The notes under the pieces: generated by a model
What the model saw: the letters and a program-made list of their open reading frames with translations, nothing else
What the model was told of the DNA's origin: nothing
Database searches by the model: none
Program-made: the position numbers and the translations under genes
Shown here: positions 1 to 8,534 of the stretch, piece after piece
Position numbering within the stretch: position 1 is the stretch's first letter
Layout of the letters: each line of letters begins with the position of its first letter
DNA from: Paenibacillus donghaensis
Lineage (GTDB): Bacteria; Bacillota; Bacilli; Paenibacillales; Paenibacillaceae
DNA length: 64,000 bases
Assembly (NCBI RefSeq): GCF_002192415.1
Contig: NZ_CP021780.1
Span: 372,001-436,000, forward strand
Direction of reading: 5' to 3'

Positions 1-1668
1 TTCCTGAAGCTGGATCGCCTGCTCATGCAGATGCTCCACAGTCAGGCCGTGGGCATCAAGCTCACTGCGCTGCCGGTCTGAGTTCTGCTGGAGAGTATCC
101 GCGTTGGCCTGCGACTTGGCTGTAATCTGTGCCGTCTCCTCCACCGAAGCGCTGACCTCCTCAGTGCCTGCTGAGATTTGCTGGGTGGCGGCGGATACGG
201 ACTGGATGTTCTGGTCAATGCTCTGAATAAGAATCAGCAATTGGCTGAAGGCATCTCCGGCTTCTGCAACCTTGCCGGCCCCGGATGCAACCTCGGCATT
301 CACCTGATTCATCTCGGTCACAGAGCGGTTCATGTCCTCCTGAAGACTCATCAGGAATTCACGGATCTGCTCGGTTGCATTGCGGGACTGCTCGGACAGC
401 TTGCGCACTTCGCCCGCTACCACCGCGAAGCCGCGGCCATGCTCGCCGGCCCGCGCCGCTTCAATGGAGGCATTGAGCGAGAGCATCTGAATCTGCTTGG
501 TGATTTCGGTAATGCCCTGTACGACCTCGCCGATCATCAGAGAGCGTTCATTCATCGTCTGGAATTGCTGCAGCGATTTCTGGGAAGCCCGCTGCACCTG
601 GCGCATCTGCTCAACGGCATGCTGAGCCGTATCATTACCGCCGGTTGCCTGGTCGGACGCTTCGCTGATCTGCTCCGTGACCTCGCCTGCAGAGGAAGCA
701 ATCTGCTGGATGCCCAGGTTGATCTCCTCCATCGCCCGGGCATTGTCCAAGGCGGCAACGGCAATGGTTGTACTGCCCTTGCCGATCTCTTCGACAGATT
801 GAGAGGAGTGGCTAGCCATCTCGTTGAGCATCGCCACGCGCTCCTTCAAGTCGTTGGCATCCATAACGACCGTATTGGAGGTGTTCAGCACCTGGCCGAT
901 CATTCCCTTGAGGCGTTCGGTCATGGTGCGGAAGCTTTCAGACAGCTGTCCAACCTCATCGCTGCCTTTGATGTGCAACTCCTGGGTGAAGTCCCCTTCA
1001 GCCAGCTTGTTGCTATATGCCGCAAGCTTAGTAATAGGCCGGGTAATTCTCCGGCTCATAAACATAGCGCCTACCATACTTACGACCATTGCGGCAAGGG
1101 TGATTCCAGCGCTGGTCCAGAGGATGTTGCTCAGCTTCTCCTCGATGAAACGCACATCGGCGTTAACTCCTACCAGCATGGTGCTGCCGGGAATGTTTAT
1201 GTATGAAGAAATATGTATACCGTGGCTGTCGCTGTACATGTCGCTGAGCGCCAGTTTTCCGCTTTTGAGTGCTTGCTCCATGGCAGGCTGCAGCTCTACG
1301 CTCTCCTGAGGTTTCAGCTTGGCACTCCGTTCAGCAGCAAGCACAACGGGTTTGCCGTCCTTGACGTTCAGCAGATAGATGCTTTCGGAACCGTGCTGCT
1401 TTTGCTTCTCCTTGAAGTAGAACTCCAGCTGAGTCCTGGCTTGTTCGCCGTTGCTGAGTGTTTGCTGGGCGAACGTGGTGTTGATGCTCTTATACACGTC
1501 TTGGCCGGCAGCGGTCAGCGATTTATTAATCTGTGGAGCCACGTAGCTGTTGAAGATACTGACGGATATGAAGTAGAAGCTAATACTTAACAAAAGTGAC
1601 GTTAGCAGCAGAACGACAAACAGCAAGCGGGTAATTTTGCGGCTGATGGATTGCTTGAAGCGGAACAT
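1..1668 (-). CDS. Methyl-accepting chemotaxis protein (3' end outside window)
   Basis: A membrane chemoreceptor that signals to CheA. The reading frame stays open from the ATG at 1668 to the window edge, giving about 556 residues with the extreme C-terminus missing. A first membrane segment lies at about residues 12-34, followed by an extracytoplasmic sensor region of about 150 residues, a second membrane segment near 184-206 ([16 protein letters not shown]), a HAMP linker, and then the long coiled-coil signalling domain. The conserved hairpin tip is visible at about residue 400 ([20 protein letters not shown]). The start is preceded by AAGGAGAGAATCAT. The ligand cannot be told from sequence. 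It is transcribed divergently from the riboswitch-controlled transporter next to it. Confidence 0.93.
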   Translation of the reverse strand, partial: MFRFKQSISRKITRLLFVVLLLTSLLLSISFYFISVSIFNSYVAPQINKSLTAAGQDVYKSINTTFAQQTLSNGEQARTQLEFYFKEKQKQHGSESIYLLNVKDGKPVVLAAERSAKLKPQESVELQPAMEQALKSGKLALSDMYSDSHGIHISSYINIPGSTMLVGVNADVRFIEEKLSNILWTSAGITLAAMVVSMVGAMFMSRRITRPITKLAAYSNKLAEGDFTQELHIKGSDEVGQLSESFRTMTERLKGMIGQVLNTSNTVVMDANDLKERVAMLNEMASHSSQSVEEIGKGSTTIAVAALDNARAMEEINLGIQQIASSAGEVTEQISEASDQATGGNDTAQHAVEQMRQVQRASQKSLQQFQTMNERSLMIGEVVQGITEITKQIQMLSLNASIEAARAGEHGRGFAVVAGEVRKLSEQSRNATEQIREFLMSLQEDMNRSVTEMNQVNAEVASGAGKVAEAGDAFSQLLILIQSIDQNIQSVSAATQQISAGTEEVSASVEETAQITAKSQANADTLQQNSDRQRSELDAHGLTVEHLHEQAIQLQE

Positions 1669-1844
1669 ATGATTCTCTCCTTCTATGAAACTTGATTGAT
1701 ACTATTCTATAGAATTAACCCTCGGTTGAATAGTGGAAGTTTGGTCATTTTTGTATATTTTTCTGAAATGTTTGAATAATTGAAGATTTATTCTGTAATT
1801 TCACGAAAAATATCTGACATACCTTGTTTTCATGTAACCAAAAA

Positions 1845-1874
1845 TTGTTGTGGTGTGTTTTCTGGCAGTATGGT
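1845..1874 (+). promoter_or_regulatory. Probable sigma-A promoter of the queuosine transporter
   Basis: TTGTTG (1845-1850), an 18-nt spacer and TATGGT (1869-1874) lie just upstream of the riboswitch. This would place the transcript start about 30 nt before the aptamer. The -10 box is weak, so this is a moderate call. Confidence 0.4.
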
Positions 1875-1907
1875 AGAGTGTAAATGTTTTGTTTCACAAG
1901 TATGCAT

Positions 1908-1949
1908 GCCGCGGTTCGTAACCATCCCGCGTAATCAAAACTAGGAGGA
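1908..1949 (+). promoter_or_regulatory. preQ1-I riboswitch, translational type
   Basis: A compact preQ1 class I aptamer. The P1 stem is CGCGG (1910-1914) pairing with CCGCG (1927-1931). The loop TTCGTAACCATC follows the class I pattern, and the A-rich tail AATCAAAACTAGGAGG (1933-1948) runs directly into the Shine-Dalgarno AGGAGG. In known class I aptamers the tail docks in the P1 groove and forms a pseudoknot when preQ1 binds. Here that would hide the ribosome binding site. The downstream gene is a queuosine-precursor transporter, which fits the ligand. The structure was assigned by eye from the consensus. Confidence 0.85.
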
Positions 1950-1959
1950 ATAGAGAAGA

Positions 1960-2691
1960 ATGTTTAATTTGGTGTGGGGTGTTTTTTTTGTTTTGGTCAA
2001 TTTCATTTTTTATCTGTTCTGCTACCGTCAATTCGGCAAAAAAGGGCTGTATGCCTGGGTAGGGATAGCTACGGTAATCGCCAACATTCAGGTAGCCAAG
2101 ACGATTGCCATGCCGCCGCATATCGTTATGACGCTCGGCAATACCATGTATGTCACCTTGTATCTGACCAGTGACCTGCTGAATGAGAAATACGGCCGGG
2201 CAGAAGCGCGGAACGCCGTGTGGTTCGGATTCTTCACGCTGCTGATGACAACGGTCATCATGCAGATGGTACTGGTGTTTGAACCGGATGGGAGTGATTT
2301 GGCCCATGATGCATTGAAGGCGATATTCGGGCTTATGCCCCGGCTTGCCCTTGCCAGCCTGACCGCTTATTTCGTCAGCCAGTTCCTCGATGTAAGGCTG
2401 TATTCGTGGATCCGCAATTACTATGGGTCTGCACGCCAGCTGTGGATTCGCTCGAACGGCAGCACGATGATCAGCTCTTTTGTCGATACCCTGATCTTCT
2501 GCACGATAGCCTTTGCCGGAAGATATGAGTGGGGAGTATGGCTGGAGATTCTGCTGACTACCTATATTGTAAAGTTTGTACTGACCGCCGCAGGCACCCC
2601 TGTACTATATATTGCCCGTTCCTTCTGGTTTGCCGAGGATGAATTGCCGCTCAGGCAAGCTCCCGAAGCCGGGCAGCCTCCTTATAAATGA
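1960..2691 (+). CDS. Queuosine precursor transporter, VUT/YhhQ family
   Basis: An integral membrane protein of 243 residues that should import a queuosine precursor (preQ0/preQ1 type) for tRNA modification. About six hydrophobic segments are visible, starting with the N-terminal VFFVLVNFIFYLF. Family hallmarks are IANIQVAKTI near residue 40, the acidic YLTSDLLNEKYG near residue 70, and SFVDTLIFCTIAF near residue 175. B. subtilis YpdP is of this family. The preQ1-I aptamer immediately upstream supports the substrate class independently. The ATG at 1960 is 11 nt after AGGAGG. The gene is followed by a strong terminator and appears monocistronic. Confidence 0.9.
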   Translation: MFNLVWGVFFVLVNFIFYLFCYRQFGKKGLYAWVGIATVIANIQVAKTIAMPPHIVMTLGNTMYVTLYLTSDLLNEKYGRAEARNAVWFGFFTLLMTTVIMQMVLVFEPDGSDLAHDALKAIFGLMPRLALASLTAYFVSQFLDVRLYSWIRNYYGSARQLWIRSNGSTMISSFVDTLIFCTIAFAGRYEWGVWLEILLTTYIVKFVLTAAGTPVLYIARSFWFAEDELPLRQAPEAGQPPYK

Positions 2692-2694
2692 AAC

Positions 2695-2730
2695 AAGAAA
2701 GAGCCGTGCGGCAATGCACGGCTCTTTCTT
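2695..2730 (+). terminator. Bidirectional intrinsic terminator
   Basis: A 15-bp perfect inverted repeat (2695-2709 with 2716-2730) around a 6-nt loop. One arm is AAGAAAGAGCCGTGC. It has a T-rich 3' side on both strands and sits between the convergent transporter and peptidase genes. Confidence 0.85.
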
Positions 2731-2780
2731 GAAATATGCTGCTGCGCGGCCCCACCGAGAAATGAAATAACGCCTCACTC

Positions 2781-3875
2781 TTACAGATGAAGCACAGTCA
2801 GCTCTTTCGGGAAGATGGTAAGCGTCTGCGCGCCTTCCGCAGTAATCAGCAGGTCATCTTCAATGCGCACACCGCCGACTCCCTGCACATAAATGCCCGG
2901 CTCAACGGTAAATACATTGCCGGTCTCGATCAGGTCTGTGTTCAGGCCGTGCAGGGAGGGATATTCATGGGTATCCATGCCTAGCCCATGGCCGACACGG
3001 TGCATGAAATAAGGTCCGAAGCCAGCCGCTTCAATGACATCTCTGGCTGCCTTGTCGACAGAGCCGAAGGTGGCTCCCGGTCTGGCGGCGGCGATTCCGG
3101 CTTCATTGGCAGCCAGCACCGTATTGTAGATGGTAACCAGCTGGCTGTCTGCTGTCTCTACGGCAAAGGTGCGTGTAATATCCGAAGCATACCCACCAGC
3201 GTATACACCCAGATCAAACATCAGGAAATCGCCCGGCTGGATTACCCGGCTGCCCGGCACGCCGTGCGGCAGAGCGGTATTCGGACCCGACAGCACCATC
3301 GTATCGAAGGAAGGGCCGGATGCGCCAACCTTTTTCATGATATACTCCAGCTCCGCTACCAGTTCAATTTCAGTTACGCCTGCCTTAACATGCTCAAGGC
3401 CTTGGCGCAGCACCTCCTCGACCAGCTCGGCGGCGTGGATCATCCGCTGAGCCTCCTCAGGGGTTTTTCTGGCCCGCATAGCGCGCAGCAGCGCTCCAAT
3501 ATCACTGAATGTTCCGGCCGGAACTGCAGCGGCCAGCTGTTCAAAGCGTGCAACGGATAGATGCTCCTTCTCCAGGCCCATGGTTCCCGGTTGGCTGCCG
3601 CCGAAACGCGATTTCAACAGTTCATACGGATTATCCGTATCGCTGTGGGTAAGGATGGTACTTACAGAAGAGGCAGAGTGAGCGGCTTCGGCATCAAGCG
3701 CCGGAACGATCAGCTCAGGTTCTTCTCCGCGCTTCAACAGCAGTCCCAGAAATCGTTCATGCGGGTTGCTGGCGAATCCGGTTAAATAGTAGACATGTTT
3801 CGGATCGGTGACGAGCAGGGCATCCAGCCCTTCACCCGCCATAGCCTGCTCCAGACTTTTCAGAGCTTCATTCAT
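2781..3875 (-). CDS. M24 family Xaa-Pro aminopeptidase/dipeptidase
   Basis: A cytoplasmic metallopeptidase of 364 residues that releases amino acids or dipeptides next to proline. The N-terminal creatinase-like domain covers about residues 1-130, and the pita-bread catalytic domain covers 140-355. All five metal ligands of the M24 family can be placed: D221 (FDLG), D232 (SDITRTF), H296 (HRVGHGLG), E325 (VEPGIYV) and E339 (GVRIEDD). The length is normal for the short bacterial PepQ/YqhT group. The start ATG follows AAAGGGGAACTATCGAA. It is monocistronic and convergent with the transporter. Whether it prefers dipeptides or longer peptides cannot be decided from sequence. Confidence 0.93.
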   Translation of the reverse strand: MNEALKSLEQAMAGEGLDALLVTDPKHVYYLTGFASNPHERFLGLLLKRGEEPELIVPALDAEAAHSASSVSTILTHSDTDNPYELLKSRFGGSQPGTMGLEKEHLSVARFEQLAAAVPAGTFSDIGALLRAMRARKTPEEAQRMIHAAELVEEVLRQGLEHVKAGVTEIELVAELEYIMKKVGASGPSFDTMVLSGPNTALPHGVPGSRVIQPGDFLMFDLGVYAGGYASDITRTFAVETADSQLVTIYNTVLAANEAGIAAARPGATFGSVDKAARDVIEAAGFGPYFMHRVGHGLGMDTHEYPSLHGLNTDLIETGNVFTVEPGIYVQGVGGVRIEDDLLITAEGAQTLTIFPKELTVLHL

Positions 3876-4027
3876 TTCGATAGTTCCCCTTTCGGCTTCA
3901 CGTAACTAGGCAATGTTCTTATTATAAATCATAATTTGTCCATGTGCACTTGCCTCCGGATCAGCCTGCCTGAGTTTGAGTGATGGACTCCACGGGTAAT
4001 AGTTGCCGAAACTTTAGGCTGATGTAA

Positions 4028-4594
4028 CCAGTCGGATTAGCTTATCATGCCAATCAGGATGGGTGGATCTTGTTCACCGAACGGCCTGGATCAGCTGTCT
4101 ACAGCTGGGGCCACCGTAATCCGCAAGGCCTGGCCTGGCAGACGGGCAGCGGTGTCCTGTACAGCTCGGAGCATGGGCAGTCCAACCATGACGAGATCAA
4201 TATCATTAAGGCAGGCGTCAATTATGGCTGGCCGCTGATCGAAGGGGATGAGGCTGGTTCCGGCCAATCTGAAGCAGAGCTGGAGCAGCCGCTATTGCAC
4301 AGCTGGGAGGAGACGTGGGCGCCTTCGGGCATGGCTTTTATTACACAAGGTCCATTGGCAGGACAACTGCTGGTCGCCAGTCTTAGAGGAGAGATGCTGC
4401 TACGGGTATCCCCGGAGAGTGGAGACCAGCCCGCCTTCGTACAGGAATTGTTTGAAGAAGAATGGGGCAGGCTGCGCAATGTCGCCGAAGGTCCCGATGG
4501 AACGCTGTATGTGATGACTAACAACAGGGATGGCAGGGGGAATGCGGGTGATGCAGACGACCGCCTGATTGCCCTGAAACCGAACTGGGAGTAA
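4028..4594 (+). pseudogene. PQQ-dependent sugar dehydrogenase, C-terminal remnant
   Basis: The frame from about 4028 to 4594 encodes only the C-terminal part of a glucose/sorbosone dehydrogenase beta-propeller. Family motifs start abruptly at PGSAVYSWGHRNPQGLAW and continue through SEHGQSNHDEINII, NYGWPLIEG, APSGMAF and GRLRNVAEGPDG. Full-length members have about 350-400 residues, so the signal peptide and the first half of the propeller are absent. The upstream frame is closed by a TAA at 4025-4027 and no ribosome binding site precedes a usable start (a TTG at 4070 is possible). I read this as a 5'-truncated, non-functional gene. Confidence 0.8.
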
Positions 4595-4656
4595 AATTGA
4601 TAGGGAAAGGCTGGACAAGCGTCCGGACATGCCAGTCAGAAGGGGGAAGACAGGTT

Positions 4657-5499
4657 ATGAAGGACAAAATCGTGGTGGTTACCGGCGGGAATTCTGGAAT
4701 GGGGCTGGCTACTACTATTGAACTGGCCCGCCAGGGAGCCAAGGTCATCATGGTCTGCCGCAGCCGTGAGCGGGGAGAAGCAGCACTGGCTTCCGCCCGG
4801 CTGAAGAGCGGCTCGCAGCAGATTGAGCTGATGCTCTGTGATCTGGCTTCACTGGAGAGTATCCGCAGGTTCGCTGCGGACTTCATTGCCAGCTATCCGG
4901 TACTGGATGTGCTTGTCAATAATGCCGGGGTAGTTTCGGTTAAACGCCAACTGACGGCAGACGGCTTCGAACTGGATCTCGGTGTCAATCATCTGGGCCA
5001 TTTCCTGCTGACCGATCTGCTGCTTGAACCGCTGAAGGGCGCTGAGCAGGGCAGAGTAGTAGTGGTGGCTTCGGGTGCCTACAAAATCGGGAAGATGTAC
5101 TACAGCGACCCGACACTCTCCCGCGGCTACAATCCGGCTAAGGCCTATGGCCGTTCGAAGCTGGCTAACATTCTGTTTACGAGAGAACTGGCAGCCCGGC
5201 TGCAGGGCACACGGGTCACCGTCAACGCAGTGCATCCGGGAGCGGTGGGCACGAATATTGGGGTTAACCGGGAGACCGGCTTTGGCCGTTCGGTGCTGAA
5301 GCTGCTGTCCTATTTCTTCCTGACGCCTGAGCAGGGCGCGGATACGGCGGTTTATCTGGCCACGGCACCGGAGCTGAAGGAAACCACAGGCCAATATTAT
5401 TACCGCCGCAAGATTAATGAATTATCACCCAGAGCAAAGAGCCGGGAAGAAGCGCAGCGGTTGTGGTTATGGAGCCGTGAGCAGGTTGGATTGGACTGA
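4657..5499 (+). CDS. SDR family oxidoreductase (retinol dehydrogenase-like)
   Basis: An NAD(P)-dependent short-chain dehydrogenase of 280 residues. The nucleotide-binding motif TGGNSGMG is at residues 9-16, NNAG follows near 88, and the catalytic YGRSK places Tyr164 and Lys168. The layout resembles the WWOX/retinol dehydrogenase-like branch. The chosen ATG at 4657 has AGGGGGAAGA upstream. An earlier in-frame start at 4597 would add a 20-residue tail with no family similarity. It lies just upstream of a GNAT gene on the same strand with a 9-nt gap, probably co-transcribed. The substrate is unknown. Confidence 0.9.
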   Translation: MKDKIVVVTGGNSGMGLATTIELARQGAKVIMVCRSRERGEAALASARLKSGSQQIELMLCDLASLESIRRFAADFIASYPVLDVLVNNAGVVSVKRQLTADGFELDLGVNHLGHFLLTDLLLEPLKGAEQGRVVVVASGAYKIGKMYYSDPTLSRGYNPAKAYGRSKLANILFTRELAARLQGTRVTVNAVHPGAVGTNIGVNRETGFGRSVLKLLSYFFLTPEQGADTAVYLATAPELKETTGQYYYRRKINELSPRAKSREEAQRLWLWSREQVGLD

Positions 5500-5508
5500 A
5501 AAGGGAAT

Positions 5509-6054
5509 ATGATGATGGGGGAATACAGGATGGAATGGCAGAATTATACGATAGAGGATGCGCTGCAGACCGATCTGCCGGCGATTGTGGAGATTTACAA
5601 TTCTACGGTGGGGGGCAGAGTGGTGACTGCTGATCTGGAGCCGGTGAGCGTCCGGGACCGGCAGCGCTGGTTCAGCAAGCATAACAGCCATCACCGTCCG
5701 CTATGGGTGCTGCGGCAGAATGGCGAGGTTGCGGCCTGGTTCAGCTTCCAGTCCTTCTATGGCCGTCCTGCCTACAACGGCACAGCCGAGATCAGCGTCT
5801 ATGTGAGCGAGAAGTTCCGCGGCAGCGGAGCAGGCAGCATACTGCTGGCCAAAGCAATAGAAACAGCCCCTGATCTTGGCATCGAGAATCTGGTGGGCTT
5901 TGTGTTTGGACATAATGAACCGAGCTTGCGTCTGCTGCGCAGAAATGGCTTCAAGGATTGGGGATTGCTGCCCGGTGTGGCGGAATTGGATGGAGTCAAG
6001 CGTGATCTGGTTATCATAGGTCTGAAGCTGAACGGCCAGCCTGCGAAGGCGTAA
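5509..6054 (+). CDS. GNAT N-acetyltransferase, phosphinothricin acetyltransferase-like
   Basis: An acetyl-CoA-dependent acetyltransferase of about 181 residues. The N-terminal [12 protein letters not shown] and the acetyl-CoA loop [15 protein letters not shown] (near residue 105) are typical of the PAT/MnaT group, which acetylates small amines such as methionine sulfoximine or phosphinothricin-like compounds. The tail ends [19 protein letters not shown], also a group feature. The start is uncertain. ATG 5509 has AAAGGGA nearby, while ATG 5530 has GGGGGA about 10 nt upstream and would give 174 residues. It is probably in an operon with the SDR gene. Confidence 0.88.
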   Translation: MMMGEYRMEWQNYTIEDALQTDLPAIVEIYNSTVGGRVVTADLEPVSVRDRQRWFSKHNSHHRPLWVLRQNGEVAAWFSFQSFYGRPAYNGTAEISVYVSEKFRGSGAGSILLAKAIETAPDLGIENLVGFVFGHNEPSLRLLRRNGFKDWGLLPGVAELDGVKRDLVIIGLKLNGQPAKA

Positions 6055-6061
6055 GGGACGT

Positions 6062-6400
6062 TTATTCCGGGGGCGGACAGACGGCTTCACCCGAAATAAT
6101 CCATTCATCTGACCATTGCTGCAGGTCGCGGATGACGGCTTCCAGTCCCAGCCCTTTATCGGTCAGCGAATATTGAATACGGACCGGAGTCTCTGGAAAC
6201 ACCTCGCGGCGGACAATGCCCTCCAGCTCCAGCTCCTTCAGCCGCTCGGAGAGCAGCCGACCGCTGACCGGCAGCGAGGCTTCGATCGCGCTGAAGCGCT
6301 GTGGTCCCTGGAGCAACTGGTAGATAATCAGTCCCGTCCAGCGTCTGCCTATAATATCCATGCTTTTTTGTAAACGCGGACACAAGTGTGTGGATTTCAT
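6062..6400 (-). CDS. HxlR family transcriptional regulator
   Basis: A small winged-helix regulator of about 112 residues. The family pattern is clear: CPRLQKSMDIIGRRWTGLII at the N-terminus, then GPQRFSAIEASLPVSGRLLSERLKELE as the recognition region, and YSLTDKG in the wing. HxlR proteins often respond to aldehydes, quinones or thiol stress through the N-terminal cysteine (C7 here). ATG 6400 has AGAGGTG at a 6-nt spacing. A GTG at 6409 would place the Shine-Dalgarno too close. It is convergent with the GNAT gene (7-nt gap). The likely target is nearby but not proven. Confidence 0.9.
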   Translation of the reverse strand: MKSTHLCPRLQKSMDIIGRRWTGLIIYQLLQGPQRFSAIEASLPVSGRLLSERLKELELEGIVRREVFPETPVRIQYSLTDKGLGLEAVIRDLQQWSDEWIISGEAVCPPPE

Positions 6401-6467
6401 AAGGCTCACCTCTTACTGTACATTATAAACGAAAAGACCCTGCACTAAAACAAATTTGAACTAAAAC

Positions 6468-7844
6468 CTATAAATGAGCAAATTCGCTTCCAGTAAACTG
6501 TAAAATCAAAAAGAATAGAGACAAAGTGCTCTCCTTGTGTTAAAAAGTAGTCACCACAACACACTTTTTAGCCGAAGGAGAACTCACAATGTCCCATACC
6601 GCCATCGTACCTGATCATCAAATGCTTCGCAACTATTTATTGCAGCACCGGTTGCCTTTATATTTCTCTAAACCCGTGATGAATCATATCCTATCTTACA
6701 TGGCAGCAGCAACGTCCAAAGGATTTCGGGGTAAGGTCGTAGATCTAGCCGATTATAGCCCGTGTCACCGCACTGCTCTCGGGCACTTTTTGACTCACGG
6801 GCACTGGGACGAAAGGATTCTTCAACATAAAGTGAAGCAAGAATCTATTCGTCATGTACTCCGCGAGTCCACACAAACGGCGGAGCCTCTATTTGTGATT
6901 CATGATGATTCGATTTGCAAGAAGACCAAGCCTTCGTCACAGGCCAAGTCTCCCATCGAACAGACTGGATATCATCATTCGCATCTCGAAGGTAAAACCG
7001 TCTGGGGCCATCAGGTTCAGGCCACTATCGTACAATGTGGTGCAGCGGCATTGATTCATTCTATAGATCTATACGACAGAAAAAAAGTTCATCCGGATGG
7101 CTCCGTCTATACTAAAATCGATCATGTGTGTGACATGGCTGCGACGATGCCTTTGCCTCCATATGGGGGATATGCGCTTGTCGATTCCTGGTTTACTTGC
7201 TCCCGGATCATTGACAGCTACGCGACTGCAGGATACCACCTGATTGGCGCTTTAAAAACCAATCGTATTCTCTATCCGCAAGGCATCCGGATCTCGGTTC
7301 AGCATTTTGCCGCGCATGTGTCCAAAAAAGACGTTCACCTCGTGACCGTGAATGGTTCTTCGTACTGGACGTACCGATATGAGGGAGCCTTAAACGACAT
7401 CCCGAATGCAGTCGTACTTCTCTGTTGGCCTGAGCAAGCCTTTGGTCAGCCGAAAGCTTTACGCGCCTTTTTGTGCACGAATGTGTCTTTAGAGACAGAG
7501 ACGATTTGTACGTATTACAGCAAAAGATGGCCGATTGAAATCTTCTTTAGACAATCCAAAGGTAATTTAGGATTCGAGACGTATCAAGTTCGCTCGGCCA
7601 CTGCGTTTATTCGTCTATGGGCACTACTCGCCTGGACACATTTGTTCTGTACCGTGGGGCTTGAACAGCCTTGTTCCTTTGGCGATGGGCTACGCACCGT
7701 TCGCAAGCAAGTCAAACAAGATATCGCCCAGTTTATCTATGACTGCGGCCGAAAGAACATTCCTTTTCAAGTGATTCAAAAACGATTAAAATTAGCATGA
7801 TCTTTGATTTGGAATTTTTTGTATCCGTTTTTGCTCATTTATAG
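6468..7844 (+). mobile_element. Complete IS element (IS4/IS701-like), 1377 bp
   Basis: The ends are a perfect 15-bp inverted repeat: CTATAAATGAGCAAA at 6468-6482 and its complement at 7830-7844. They are flanked by the direct repeat CTAAAAC at 6461-6467 and 7845-7851, a 7-bp target duplication. Inside is one intact transposase gene. A hairpin TAAAAAGT/ACTTTTTA (6541-6548 with 6563-6570) lies before the transposase ribosome site, a common device to damp transposase translation from read-through transcripts. Restoring the site joins the HxlR promoter side directly to the ribosome binding site of the DUF3886 gene. Confidence 0.9.
6589..7800 (+). CDS. DDE transposase of the IS element
   Basis: A transposase of 403 residues that cuts and joins the element ends. 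The first catalytic acidic patch is FVIHDDS (near residue 104), the second is ALVDSWFTC (near 202), and the C-terminal glutamate lies in YYSKRWPIEIFFRQSKGNLG (near 315), the Y-(2)-R-(3)-E pattern of IS4-type enzymes. The length and full-length frame suggest it is intact. AAGGAG precedes the ATG by 9 nt. Assignment between the IS4 and IS701 groups is uncertain without comparison. Confidence 0.9.
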   Translation: MSHTAIVPDHQMLRNYLLQHRLPLYFSKPVMNHILSYMAAATSKGFRGKVVDLADYSPCHRTALGHFLTHGHWDERILQHKVKQESIRHVLRESTQTAEPLFVIHDDSICKKTKPSSQAKSPIEQTGYHHSHLEGKTVWGHQVQATIVQCGAAALIHSIDLYDRKKVHPDGSVYTKIDHVCDMAATMPLPPYGGYALVDSWFTCSRIIDSYATAGYHLIGALKTNRILYPQGIRISVQHFAAHVSKKDVHLVTVNGSSYWTYRYEGALNDIPNAVVLLCWPEQAFGQPKALRAFLCTNVSLETETICTYYSKRWPIEIFFRQSKGNLGFETYQVRSATAFIRLWALLAWTHLFCTVGLEQPCSFGDGLRTVRKQVKQDIAQFIYDCGRKNIPFQVIQKRLKLA

Positions 7845-7874
7845 CTAAAACAAAAGAGGAACGGGGAGATAACC

Positions 7875-8135
7875 GTGGCAAAAAAGAAAAAAGTAACCCA
7901 GGCACCGCGGGCTGCGGCACAAGATGGCCCGGCCACTTTGAAGGATCTGCTCAGCAGCGAGGTACTGGGCAAGCTGAAGGCGCAGGCCGATGAGCTGAAG
8001 GCGGAGGAAACGAGCCGCAAAGAGGCTGCGCGCCAGGCAGTAGAAGACCAGCGTAAGGCGGAGCTGAAGCGGCTGGAGAATGATTTCGGCCATCTGCTGG
8101 AGAACAGCAACCAGGACTGGAGCAAATTCAAATAA
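7875..8135 (+). CDS. DUF3886 protein, YqkE-like
   Basis: A small, highly charged protein of 86 residues. It begins with a lysine cluster (AKKKKV) and continues with TLKDLLSSEVLGKLKAQADE, a long Glu/Arg/Lys-rich helix, and the ending NQDWSKFK. B. subtilis YqkE has the same layout (TLKDLL near the start, W-x-x-FK end), so I assign it to that family. Function is unknown. The start is GTG at 7875 behind GGGGAG. The IS element ends only 30 nt upstream, so the native promoter has been displaced by 1.4 kb and expression may now depend on the IS or be lost. Confidence 0.82.
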   Translation: MAKKKKVTQAPRAAAQDGPATLKDLLSSEVLGKLKAQADELKAEETSRKEAARQAVEDQRKAELKRLENDFGHLLENSNQDWSKFK

Positions 8136-8157
8136 ATATGATGCGTAAGCGCTGCAG

Positions 8158-8197
8158 ACGGCTGCGTGGTCCTCAAAGGGGCTGCGCAGCCGTTTCT
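8158..8197 (+). terminator. Intrinsic terminator after DUF3886 gene
   Basis: ACGGCTGCG (8158-8166) pairs with CGCAGCCGT (8185-8193) and is followed by TTTCTTCTT. Confidence 0.75.
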
Positions 8198-8315
8198 TCT
8201 TGAGCAACAGGCTCGATTTTTAATCGAATCATGTACATAATTATAGTCAAATTGTATATTATACTTTACAAAATAAATACGATCATATACAATTTGAATC
8301 ATGGAGGTGGAACGT

Positions 8316-8534
8316 TTGAGTGAACTGATTAACTACGTCCGTGTCCTGCGGGCCAGAGACAGATTATCGCAGCAAGAGCTGGCACAGCGGATTGGAGCTT
8401 CCCGCCAGACGATCGCCTTAATTGAACGGGGCGATTATTCTCCCTCGGTGGTGCTGGCGCTCAAGATAGCTGAAGTGTTTAAAGTGAAGGTCGAAGATAT
8501 CTTTTCCATCCAAACTGAGGAGCGTGAATTCTAA
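8316..8534 (+). CDS. XRE family helix-turn-helix regulator
   Basis: A regulator of 72 residues with a single Cro/CI-type HTH (LSQQELAQRIGASRQTIALI, then ERGDYSPSVVLALKIAEVF). It is the short YozG/YgzD-like type usually found beside a DUF3169 or related membrane gene. The start is likely the TTG at 8316, because GGAGGTGG (8304-8311) sits at correct spacing. The ATG at 8301 would overlap that ribosome site and has none of its own. The stop codon overlaps the ATG of the next gene by one base, so the pair is translationally coupled. Confidence 0.9.
   Translation: MSELINYVRVLRARDRLSQQELAQRIGASRQTIALIERGDYSPSVVLALKIAEVFKVKVEDIFSIQTEEREF

Noticed and set aside
178..1206. Plus-strand 342-codon frame over the chemoreceptor
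   Set aside because: Reverse reading of the Ala/Gln/Glu-rich coiled coil; the minus strand carries the conserved receptor motifs.
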